Notes under the pieces: generated by a model
Seen by the model: the letters and a program-made list of their open reading frames with translations, nothing else
Databases searched by the model: none
Told to the model about the DNA's origin: nothing
Assembly (NCBI GenBank): GCA_016342595.1
Contig: JAEINY010000031.1
Span: forward strand, 1-38,548
Reading direction: 5' to 3'
Length of the DNA: 38,548 bases
From: Marinilabiliaceae bacterium
GTDB taxonomy: Bacteria; Bacteroidota; Bacteroidia; Bacteroidales; Marinilabiliaceae
In this document: positions 8,862-15,158 of the stretch, piece by piece
Layout: every line of letters starts with the position of its first letter
How positions within the stretch are numbered: position 1 is the first letter of the stretch
Position numbers and translations under genes: made by a program

Positions 8862-8878
8862 ATACTTTCTTTTTAACG

Positions 8879-8937
8879 CTGACAAGTCTGACGATGTTGT
8901 CAGGTTTCATCCTGTCATTGTGGGTAGCACATGACAG
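8879..8937. repeat. Paired REP-like hairpins
   Basis: Hairpin one has CTGACAA (8879-8885) against TTGTCAG (8897-8903). Hairpin two has CTGTCAT (8912-8918) against ATGACAG (8931-8937), extended by GTG/CAC inside with T8919 bulged and a 5-nt loop. The two stems share the CTG(A/T)CA motif and are 8 nt apart, the layout of a repetitive extragenic palindrome pair. Neither has a U-tract. Copies elsewhere in the genome cannot be checked here. Confidence 0.45.
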
Positions 8938-9050
8938 CGATATATTTATACCATGCGATTTTTCCACCTCATCATCCCCAAAGGATAACTTATTTATAAC
9001 ACCCGAATAGTTATGACTAGACTCGATCCCTTCAGGATCGAACCTTCTAC

Positions 9051-9224
9051 GATACACCAATAAAGGTAGTGGAAACCGGAGCTGATTATTGTTTCAGGGT
9101 CAGTAAATCTTCAAAATTCATCAAAGACTTCATTGTCTCAGGTATAAAAGATGCCGTATTGGAATGGCATCCGTCAAAGAAGACTATTAACCCTTTCGGA
9201 GGTTTTAAGCCCCGAAAGCGGTAA
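9051..9224 (+). pseudogene. Possible transposase remnant (IS4-like DDE type)
   Basis: The frame opens after a stop at 9018 and is closed by TAA at 9222-9224. Its translation contains VETGADYCFRVSKSSKF, KDFIVSGIKDAVLEWHPSKK and a short tail. The pattern of an aromatic/Arg-Val strand, then a FI.SG(I/K)KD.V stretch, then PSKK is what I remember from the insertion region of IS4-group transposases in Bacteroidetes. There is no plausible start, the fragment is under 60 codons, and no terminal inverted repeats are visible. The assignment rests on memory of the motif only. Confidence 0.35.
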
Positions 9225-9261
9225 CAAGCTGAAGAAAGGTATCGATCATTTTGTTAGTATG

Positions 9262-9861
9262 TCAAGACCTGAGGGCTTTTCTGTATATATAGCAACCGGC
9301 CTCCGAAGGATGGTCCTGTACCCAGTCATTGCGTTTTTCGTTTCGAAGGAGGTGAATGACTAAAAAGTCGCCACAGGCAGCCATGGTGAAAAATACCCCG
9401 AAGAGCAGCAAATAAAGATTACCAATGACAATAGAAATAATACCAGGTATGATACCCAGTATGATAGCAGGCAGCAGCGCACCCAATATGTAGTGTTTTA
9501 TCTGAAGAGGTTCTTTGCAATGGCAGTAGGGGGTCATCATTTTCCAGAGCACCCCGAATTTAATGGACTTAAATCCGTTTTTTGCTGCAAAGGCCCATGC
9601 TATTCCGTGTATCAGTTCATGAAGTAGGATGCCGAGAAAGAGGGCAATTGTGGCCTTAATGAACAATAGAATGTATGCCAGCAACGTGAAATTTGTAATG
9701 AACGTTTTGAGTTGACTGAGCGTCATTTTATCCATCCACACGAAATAATAGGGCAGTGCAAAAATCAGCAGGATGGGGATCAGAATGAGCAGGCCAAATA
9801 CATTGGCCCAAACCAAATCGATGGTGAGCATTTCTTTTTGACAGGATTTAAAGTCGGTCAT
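9262..9861 (-). CDS. DUF3267-type membrane protein with HExxH motif (putative zinc metalloprotease)
   Basis: A 199-aa membrane protein with about four to five hydrophobic segments. LLHELIHGIAW (His-Glu-x-x-His) lies inside or beside a membrane helix, as in site-2-protease-like DUF3267 proteins. An HLLRNEKRNDWVQDHP tail follows the last membrane segment, and Asp/Pro residues there are common in the family. The start at ATG 9859-9861 is preferred; the longer frame would use a TTG at 9913-9915 that lies within a terminator-like hairpin. It is downstream of the TraB gene on the same strand, 84 bp away. Substrate and role are unknown. Confidence 0.8.
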   Translation of the reverse strand: MTDFKSCQKEMLTIDLVWANVFGLLILIPILLIFALPYYFVWMDKMTLSQLKTFITNFTLLAYILLFIKATIALFLGILLHELIHGIAWAFAAKNGFKSIKFGVLWKMMTPYCHCKEPLQIKHYILGALLPAIILGIIPGIISIVIGNLYLLLFGVFFTMAACGDFLVIHLLRNEKRNDWVQDHPSEAGCYIYRKALRS

Positions 9862-9895
9862 GGCTAAGCGGATGAGTGAATTTTGGGGGTGATGA

Positions 9896-9934
9896 CTGCC
9901 TGTCCTAACGGTCAATTAGGGCAGGCAGATTTTT
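9896..9934 (+). terminator. Plus-strand terminator-like hairpin between two minus-strand genes
   Basis: Arms 9896-9908 and 9916-9928 pair over 13 bp around a 7-nt loop, followed by TTTTT (9930-9934) on the plus strand. The one wobble (T9903-G9921) is a G-U pair only in plus-strand RNA; in minus-strand RNA it becomes an A-C mismatch. No T-run follows on the minus side. The signal therefore favours ending a plus-strand transcript, although both flanking genes are on minus. Confidence 0.6.
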
Positions 9935-9945
9935 AATATACAGTA

Positions 9946-10800
9946 TTAGTTGACGGCTTCTACTTTATAACCCGCTTTTTTCAACAAGTTAAGAACTCCT
10001 TTTTCGCCCCCCAGGTGACCGGCGCCAAAGGCAAATATGTTGGTGCTTTCACCCATGGCCTTTGTCATCACCGGAATCCAGTTCTCATTGCGCTCATCCA
10101 ATAATACTTCGGCAAACTTTTCCATCTCCTCTTGTTCTAACATCAATTTGTAGAGGGCTTTTACATCCTGGTTTTTGTAAGCAGCGATCAGTTGAGCCAA
10201 AAGCGCTTTGTTATCTTCCATTTCAGTTACCGCTTCCACTAACCACTCCAATTGTTGATCGTAGGGGATGTCATCAAAGAGGGCCAGTTGAGCTTCAATG
10301 GTCTCCAGTCCATTTACCGATTTTTCATTAGCCTTCGCCAGTTTAATCAGTTCCATCTCGTAACTTGAAGGTGCCGGGCAATCTAAACCTGACTTAATAG
10401 CCAGCATTGAAGCCAAGGCCCATGGTTTGAGTGCACCCAGCTGAGCCAGACCTCCGCCCATGTATTTTATTAAGGCTGCATCAATAAGTTTTTGTTGCTC
10501 TTCCGATAAATCGGCTTTGATGTTTTTCATTTGCGGATTCATCATGCCCATCTGCATTTTTTGCCCCAACTGAGGATCCGTCATATCTACTTCCAGATAT
10601 AGATTATCTGTACTTTTAATGATTTCATCCAGTTTTTCAGGTAGAAAGAAATCATCCGGACAAATGGCGTGAATCGTTCCAAACAAATAAGAGGGGTTTT
10701 CAATACCGTTTCCGGATATTTTCCAGACTAATGAATTCTGGGCAAAGGAGGTAATTGCGAACAGGACTAATAAGGCGATTAAGCTAATTTTCCTCATCAA
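9946..10800 (-). CDS. TraB/GumN family protein (TIKI-like putative metalloprotease)
   Basis: A secreted or periplasmic protein of 284 aa. It has an N-terminal signal peptide (MMRKISLIALLVLFAITSFA, cut before Q21). It carries the two GxxH motifs of the TraB/TIKI fold, G41-TI-H44 near the mature N-terminus and G259-AG-H262 near the C-terminus, plus a conserved glutamate in LYLEVDM. The family contains metal-dependent proteases such as animal Tiki, but bacterial members are mostly uncharacterised. Start choice between the two adjacent Met codons does not alter the signal. It probably shares a transcript with the DUF3267 gene downstream. Confidence 0.88.
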   Translation of the reverse strand: MMRKISLIALLVLFAITSFAQNSLVWKISGNGIENPSYLFGTIHAICPDDFFLPEKLDEIIKSTDNLYLEVDMTDPQLGQKMQMGMMNPQMKNIKADLSEEQQKLIDAALIKYMGGGLAQLGALKPWALASMLAIKSGLDCPAPSSYEMELIKLAKANEKSVNGLETIEAQLALFDDIPYDQQLEWLVEAVTEMEDNKALLAQLIAAYKNQDVKALYKLMLEQEEMEKFAEVLLDERNENWIPVMTKAMGESTNIFAFGAGHLGGEKGVLNLLKKAGYKVEAVN

Positions 10801-10979
10801 GTTAGTTTTAACTGTTAGGATTAATAATTATCGTTTATAAGGTTAGTGCTTATTTTTGGGAAATATTACAGGTAAACGGCTTTTTTTTTGAATAAATTAT
10901 CGGATTCCAAAAATGAAAGGTCTTGCATTCAGTTTTAAGGCTATCTTTATGTTATAATTAGGATTCATAAAATAGGATC

Positions 10980-11801
10980 ATGGCGCAAATCACCACCTTA
11001 GTTGAAAACAGAGTTTCAGGAAAAAATTTGAAGTGCGAACATGGCTTGTCGTTTCATATTCAAACCAGCTCTGGCTCTTATTTATTTGACACCGGACAAT
11101 CGGGTAAATTCATTGAGAATGCACTTAAGCTGGGCATTGATCTCTCGCAGGTGGATGCTGTGGTGCTGAGTCATGGCCATTACGATCATGCCGGAGGTTT
11201 GCTTCATTTTCTTGAGGTGAATGACCGTGCGAAAGTATACCTTCATCCGCAGGCTTTAAAAGAGCGGTTTTCCCGATCGGCTGAGGTGTTGAAGTCAAAT
11301 GGCATCCCCTGGCGGAACGAATGGCAGCAATTTGAGGATCGGTTTGTGTTTGTGGATGAACCAATGAAACTAGAGGATGGCATCCATATGTTGCCCAACA
11401 TTCAATCCGTACCGGACTATAAAGTGCTTAATCCCCGCCTGGTTGTTGAGAAAGATGGGGTTTTAGTGCCCGATCATTTTGAAGATGAACTGCTCCTGGT
11501 ATTAAAAGAGGAAAATGAACCGGTGGTATTTTGCGGATGCGCCCATAACGGGATCGTCAACATCTTACACCATATTAAACAGCAACTGGGCATGGATCGC
11601 TTCCAATTGGTGATTGGTGGCTTGCATCTGGCCGGACAAGGGCAGGAGGAGATTCAAAAAGTGTTGGAGGGTATAACGAAATTTGAGGTGCAGCATTGGG
11701 CATTGAATCACTGTACCGGTGATGAGGCGATAGCCTTATTCAAGCAAACTGTTTTCGGGCAAGTGAGTTATGCTGATACGGGTAGCCAGTTTAATGTTTA
11801 G
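10980..11801 (+). CDS. MBL-fold metallo-hydrolase
   Basis: A metallo-beta-lactamase-fold hydrolase of 273 aa. The metal-binding motif is SHGHYDH (H65, H67, D69, H70), with further likely ligands in CGCAHNG and near ALNHCTG. The order resembles the group often annotated as dihydropterin ribofuranosyl-aminobenzene phosphate synthase, a name based on distant homology; the true substrate is unknown. No signal peptide, so it is cytoplasmic. It begins divergently from the TraB gene over 179 bp and converges on folA with only 62 bp between stops, with no clear terminator there. A TATTTTTG box at 10851-10858 is 121 nt before the ATG, but lacks a -33 partner. Confidence 0.88.
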   Translation: MAQITTLVENRVSGKNLKCEHGLSFHIQTSSGSYLFDTGQSGKFIENALKLGIDLSQVDAVVLSHGHYDHAGGLLHFLEVNDRAKVYLHPQALKERFSRSAEVLKSNGIPWRNEWQQFEDRFVFVDEPMKLEDGIHMLPNIQSVPDYKVLNPRLVVEKDGVLVPDHFEDELLLVLKEENEPVVFCGCAHNGIVNILHHIKQQLGMDRFQLVIGGLHLAGQGQEEIQKVLEGITKFEVQHWALNHCTGDEAIALFKQTVFGQVSYADTGSQFNV

Positions 11802-11863
11802 AGTCCGTAGGCCAAAGTCCGGTTCAAGATGTCCGAAGTTCCGATATTAATGGCTGTTCCGTC

Positions 11864-12355
11864 TTATCGCCGGGTTAAATTCTGATACCTGTAATGCAGT
11901 CCGCTTTTTTCATCGGTGAACGGCCCTTCTTCGTCTGCTACATTCCAGTCTTGTGGGTTGATTTCAGGGAAATGAACATCTGCTCCTTCGAAGGCATGAT
12001 CGATCACTGTCAGGTACAACTCTTTCGTTTTCGGCAGGAAAGCCTTATATATTTCACCGCCACCAATAACAAATACTTTTTCGTCGCTGGCACATAGTTT
12101 CAGTGCCGCTTCCAGTGATTCGGCTACATCCACTTTAGGCGCAGTGAAATCTGCTTGCCGGGTAATTACCACATTGCGTCGATTCGGAAGCGCTCCTTTG
12201 GGCAGCGCTTCAAAGGTTTTGCGGCCCATCAAGATGGTATGACCTGTGGTGAGTGCTTTGAAGCGTTTCAGATCAGCGGAGATATAGGCCAATTGATCAT
12301 TATTTTTTCCGATTCCGTTGTTGGCATCAATGGCCACTATCATTGCTAAAATCAT
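11864..12355 (-). CDS. folA: Dihydrofolate reductase
   Basis: Reduces dihydrofolate to tetrahydrofolate with NADPH, regenerating the cofactor that thymidylate synthase oxidises. At 163 aa it is normal length. Landmarks in order are IVAIDANNGIGKNND (substrate/NADPH loop), the acidic residue in SADLKRFK, the NADPH-binding ILMGRKTFEALP, and IGGGEIYKAFLP. Start ATG 12353-12355 gives the canonical MILAMIVAID opening. It lies 54 bp behind thyA on the same strand, the common thyA-folA pairing, with a small terminator-like hairpin between them. Confidence 0.96.
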   Translation of the reverse strand: MILAMIVAIDANNGIGKNNDQLAYISADLKRFKALTTGHTILMGRKTFEALPKGALPNRRNVVITRQADFTAPKVDVAESLEAALKLCASDEKVFVIGGGEIYKAFLPKTKELYLTVIDHAFEGADVHFPEINPQDWNVADEEGPFTDEKSGLHYRYQNLTRR

Positions 12356-12373
12356 CCTGTTAAGTTAAAAGGT

Positions 12374-12395
12374 AAAACCCCGAATGTTATCGGGG
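12374..12395 (-). terminator. Weak terminator/attenuator between thyA and folA
   Basis: On minus, CCCCGA and TCGGGG (12395-12390 and 12383-12378) form a 6-bp GC-rich stem with a 6-nt loop, followed by TTTT and then ACC. It lies in the 54-bp gap between the two genes, so it would stop part of the transcription before folA rather than end the operon. The U-tract is only four bases. Confidence 0.5.
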
Positions 12396-12409
12396 AAAAG
12401 AATCTAATG

Positions 12410-13204
12410 TTAAACCGAGATCGCCCCTTTGATGTGGGGATGTGATTCGTAATTTTTCAGTTGGAAATCTTCAAACACAAAATCATCAATATTTTTTCGA
12501 TCCGGATTGATTTCCATTTGAGGTAAAGTCATGGGCTCACGTGTCAGCTGAAGTTTCACTTGTTCCAAATGATTCAGGTAAATGTGCGCGTCACCAAGGG
12601 TGTGTACAAAAGTACCCGGTTGCAGTCCGGTGGCTTGGGCTACCATCATCAATAGTAAGGCATATGACGCAATGTTAAAGGGTACCCCTAAAAAGATATC
12701 GGCACTGCGCTGGTATAACTGGCAGCTCAATTTCCCTTCGGCCACATAGAATTGAAACAGAATATGGCAAGGGGGTAACTGCATGTCGTCAATGGCCCCC
12801 ACATTCCAGGCACTCACCAAATGACGGCGCGAATCGGGATTGGTTTTAATGCTTTCAATCACCTGGGCAATCTGGTCAATGTGGCCATCTTTATAATCGG
12901 GCCATGAGCGCCACTGATAGCCGTAGATAGGGCCTAATTCACCATCTTCTTTGGCCCATTCATTCCAGATGCGAACGCCATTGTCCTGCAGATACTTCAC
13001 ATTAGTGCTGCCTTTGAGAAACCACAGTAACTCATGGATAATGGATTTAAGGTGCAGTTTTTTAGTGGTGACCATTGGGAAACCGTCACTCAAATCAAAA
13101 CGCATCTGATGACCAAATACACTGATGGTACCTGTTCCGGTACGATCTTCTTTTTTTACACCTTCATCCAACACCCTTTGCAGGAGATCCAAATATTGTT
13201 TCAT
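12410..13204 (-). CDS. thyA: Thymidylate synthase (ThyA type)
   Basis: Methylates dUMP to dTMP using methylene-tetrahydrofolate and yields dihydrofolate, which the neighbouring FolA recycles. The product is 264 aa, the same length as the E. coli enzyme. The catalytic cysteine is C146 in [12 protein letters not shown]. Other signatures are DRTGTGT near the N-terminus, [10 protein letters not shown] (phosphate-binding arginines) and [20 protein letters not shown]. Being a ThyA rather than ThyX organism fits the presence of FolA. A possible -7 box (TATTTTTG on minus, 13308-13301) lies about 100 nt upstream. Confidence 0.97.
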   Translation of the reverse strand: MKQYLDLLQRVLDEGVKKEDRTGTGTISVFGHQMRFDLSDGFPMVTTKKLHLKSIIHELLWFLKGSTNVKYLQDNGVRIWNEWAKEDGELGPIYGYQWRSWPDYKDGHIDQIAQVIESIKTNPDSRRHLVSAWNVGAIDDMQLPPCHILFQFYVAEGKLSCQLYQRSADIFLGVPFNIASYALLLMMVAQATGLQPGTFVHTLGDAHIYLNHLEQVKLQLTREPMTLPQMEINPDRKNIDDFVFEDFQLKNYESHPHIKGAISV

Positions 13205-13300
13205 ACTTTAATAAGTTGGTATCAAGAATAAAGCATCAAGATACAAGACAAATACACACAGCGACACAAAGGCACTGAGTTTTTAAATAATTGCGATGTG

Positions 13301-13308
13301 CAAAAATA
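13301..13308 (-). promoter_or_regulatory. Candidate -7 box for thyA
   Basis: Read on minus this is TATTTTTG, an exact TAnnTTTG match. No TTTG or TTG lies 19-21 nt further upstream, so support is limited to the -7 element. It would give a leader of about 90 nt. Confidence 0.25.
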
Positions 13309-13517
13309 GTTTTTTTGAGGGAGCTATGAAAGAATTGATGAAGCAGGTGTGTTTTGGTCATCCGCAAATCGCGATCCCGCTTGAATACATTCTGATTGAT
13401 CTGAAATAACCAACTCTATTTGTTCAGGAGGCAACTTCACTTTGGAACCTACTTACACGGAAGCATTCAATACCTATTTGGGAGGCATTATCTCTTTTGT
13501 TTAGTCTTTCTTTTCCC

Positions 13518-13622
13518 TTCAATTGATAATTTATGGCTTTCAATCGATAACTTGATAGGGATTAAGAGTGAAAAACACCTTTCAATAGCTTGTAATTACC
13601 TTTCAATTGGTATTATATTCGA
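13518..13622. repeat. Degenerate 21-bp-period direct repeat (five units)
   Basis: Consecutive 21-bp units start at 13518, 13539, 13560, 13581 and 13602. Four of the five begin TTCAAT (TTCAATTGATAA, TTCAATCGATAA, TTCAATAGC, TTCAATTGG); only the 13560 unit has lost it. The 21-bp step gives heptad repeats such as SIDNLWL when translated. It looks like a decayed copy of the 21-bp intergenic repeats that make spurious LSIVNCQ-type frames in many Bacteroidetes genomes. That comparison is from memory. Confidence 0.55.
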
Positions 13623-13993
13623 TTCCTTTAGCATTTTCTTCTATTTCATTGGCTATATGAAAGGTGTGGTCTTTCATAAGGTTATATGGATGCAAATTTA
13701 GCCTGGACGGGAGCTGATTTCCTGCAATTACTATTTTCGGATCCTGGAGAATTGATTGATAAAGATGTGTTTTTTTGTATGGAGGCGTAAGTGTAAAGGC
13801 ATTCGGATTTGTCTTTTATGTGAAGTACGCACGATGGAAAAATGTTTGTAAAAAATTACTGAGGCCTCATTTTTAAATGCAGATAGTAAAAAGTTGTGTA
13901 TCATTCTGTGATGACCATAAGAGTGCTGAATTAACTATGCTCATTTGGGCCATCAGAAAAGAAAACGATTGTTTATTTAATGAATGTGAGATA

Positions 13994-14794
13994 ATGAATA
14001 GCAGTGCATATAATTTAACCAGATTCTTTCTTTTAACGGGCATTTGGGCATTTGGCTGTGTGGCAAATTATGCCCAGGTAGCAGAGATTAAGCAGCAGGT
14101 GAGTGATGATAGTCGCCCCTTTAGATCAGGTACAGGTATTCGGGCATCCGGTGTTTCTTCGTCCGGCTCCTGTTCACAGGCCGATAGTTATGGAGGAGCT
14201 GTATTTGCTGAGTTGTTTTTAGGTTTGGTGAAAGGTGTCGGAATAGTGACGGTAGTGGCGCAACAACAGGTGCTTGAGAAAAAAGACCGCATTCCCAACT
14301 TGATTTCTTTGGAGACAGGTCTGGAATATAGTACCAATTTGAGTGAGCTCTCATTTAATCCTTATCTGAGGGGAAACTGGGGCTTGTTTGCTACTGATTT
14401 ACGTTATTCACAATTTCATGATTATACCGGAACGCTGCAATCCTTCGACTGGCAGGTATTGATGTTGAGGATACCCATTAAAAATCTGAAGTTGAATTAT
14501 GGGATTGGTTTTACATCTTTGTTAGATCCGAAGACCACCTATTTTGAGAGCTCCACAGGTTTTGATCTGTCTCTTCAGCAGAACCAGATAAATATCTCCT
14601 CCACTTACCGTTGGACGGCACGAAAATCAGATGATGCCCGGTATCGACAGGAGTTTAAGTTTGTTGGCGATTATCGCATCTGGCAAAAGGGGAGTTTTCA
14701 TTTGTCGCCTTCTGTGGGTGTGACTTATCAGGACTACTTTAAGAAACACCATTATTTGTTGTTTAGTGTGGGGGTGAAGATGAGGATGTTATGA
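13994..14794 (+). CDS. Hypothetical exported protein, probable small outer-membrane beta-barrel
   Basis: I do not recognise the family. With the ATG at 13994 the product is 266 aa and has a good signal peptide (RFFLLTGIWAFGCVANYAQ). The longer frame from 13877 would bury this signal behind 39 unlikely residues. After a low-complexity Ser/Gly stretch (residues about 40-65) and a hydrophobic segment (AVFAELFLGLVKGVGIVTVV), the rest has alternating polar/aromatic strands (LETGLEYSTNL, FATDLRYSQF, LKLNYGIGFTSL, INISSTYRW, LFSVGVKMRML) typical of a barrel. A barrel ending in hydrophobic residues fits the outer membrane. It stands alone between two gene-poor gaps. Confidence 0.7.
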   Translation: MNSSAYNLTRFFLLTGIWAFGCVANYAQVAEIKQQVSDDSRPFRSGTGIRASGVSSSGSCSQADSYGGAVFAELFLGLVKGVGIVTVVAQQQVLEKKDRIPNLISLETGLEYSTNLSELSFNPYLRGNWGLFATDLRYSQFHDYTGTLQSFDWQVLMLRIPIKNLKLNYGIGFTSLLDPKTTYFESSTGFDLSLQQNQINISSTYRWTARKSDDARYRQEFKFVGDYRIWQKGSFHLSPSVGVTYQDYFKKHHYLLFSVGVKMRML

Positions 14795-15158
14795 AAAGAT
14801 ATTGGGGCTCAAAATTCAATAGACCTGGCTATCTTATATGTGAAAATACTTTTGCTTGTATCGGTATTATCTTAACTACTTTCCATTTAAAACATCAAAT
14901 GATGGCACAGTCTCTACCCAAGCTCCACGTACCTATCATTTTTCATATATAGGCCTCCACCAAACATTTGCGGGAGGAAGATAGAAAGGAACTCATTGCA
15001 TAAAAGGCTGCGATTATAAAAGATAATGAATCAATACCTATCGTCATTGATGGTTTGTGGCAGTTGGCGAATGATGTGAGTGCCAACTGCCGTTGAGGTA
15101 ATGGATCATAGATTAGATCAGATAGCTTCGCAATGACCATTTTAATGCCGTGCTAGAT
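14795..15158. other. 364-bp gene-poor gap with an inverted repeat
   Basis: No intact gene. The main feature is the 10-bp perfect inverted repeat at 15059-15091. A plus-strand frame at 14980-15096 reads protein-like (DRKELIA, stop, then KAAIIKDNESIPIVIDGLWQ and onward) but has an internal stop and no start, so it may be the remains of a gene. I cannot name it. Confidence 0.4.
15059..15091. repeat. 10-bp perfect inverted repeat GGCAGTTGGC/GCCAACTGCC
   Basis: Arms at 15059-15068 and 15082-15091, loop 13 nt. No T-run on either side. It lies between the convergent ends of the 13994 and 15159 genes, so it could be a weak factor-independent end or a repeat element. Confidence 0.5.

Larger units (their letters stand above)
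8862..9261. other. Intergenic debris between LytTR and DUF3267 genes
   Basis: This 400-bp gap has no intact gene. It holds two REP-like hairpins (8879-8903 and 8912-8937), a further small hairpin with arms TCGATCC/GGATCGA (9023-9041), and a plus-strand frame at 9051-9224 that reads like a piece of transposase. The mixture suggests a site where mobile DNA has landed and decayed. Confidence 0.5.
13205..13993. other. 789-bp gene-poor region
   Basis: No convincing gene is present. It contains a candidate minus-strand -7 box for thyA (13301-13308), a 21-bp-period repeat tract (13518-13622) and AT-rich filler. The plus-strand open frame 13420-13701 needs a TTG start and its translation simply follows the repeat period (SIDNLWL, SIDNLIG, SIACNYL), so I treat it as spurious. 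Two open frames of under 30 codons (13326-13409 and 13766-13852) have no recognisable content. Confidence 0.6.

Noticed and set aside
8839-9060. Minus-strand open frame of 73 codons
   Set aside because: It reads through the palindromic repeat region and overlaps the end of the LytTR gene; its content follows the inverted repeats rather than a protein fold.
9151-9363. Plus-strand 70-codon frame
   Set aside because: Its second half is antisense to the DUF3267 gene and the first half is out of frame with the transposase-like fragment.
9862-9915. N-terminal extension of the DUF3267 gene
   Set aside because: It would start at a TTG inside the terminator-like hairpin; ATG 9861 gives a normal start and length.
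10851-10858. TATTTTTG as the promoter of the MBL-fold gene
   Set aside because: No TTTG lies 19-21 nt upstream and the box is 121 nt from the ATG, so support is too thin to list.
13420-13701. Plus-strand open frame of 93 codons
   Set aside because: It needs a TTG start, and its heptad pattern is just the 21-bp DNA repeat translated. No domain or signal fits.
13766-13852. Short Cys-rich plus-strand frame (starts MCFFVWRRKCKG)
   Set aside because: Only 28 residues in AT-rich intergenic DNA, with no upstream signal and no recognisable motif.
13877-13993. N-terminal extension of the 13994 gene
   Set aside because: It would place 39 non-conserved-looking residues before a clear signal peptide.
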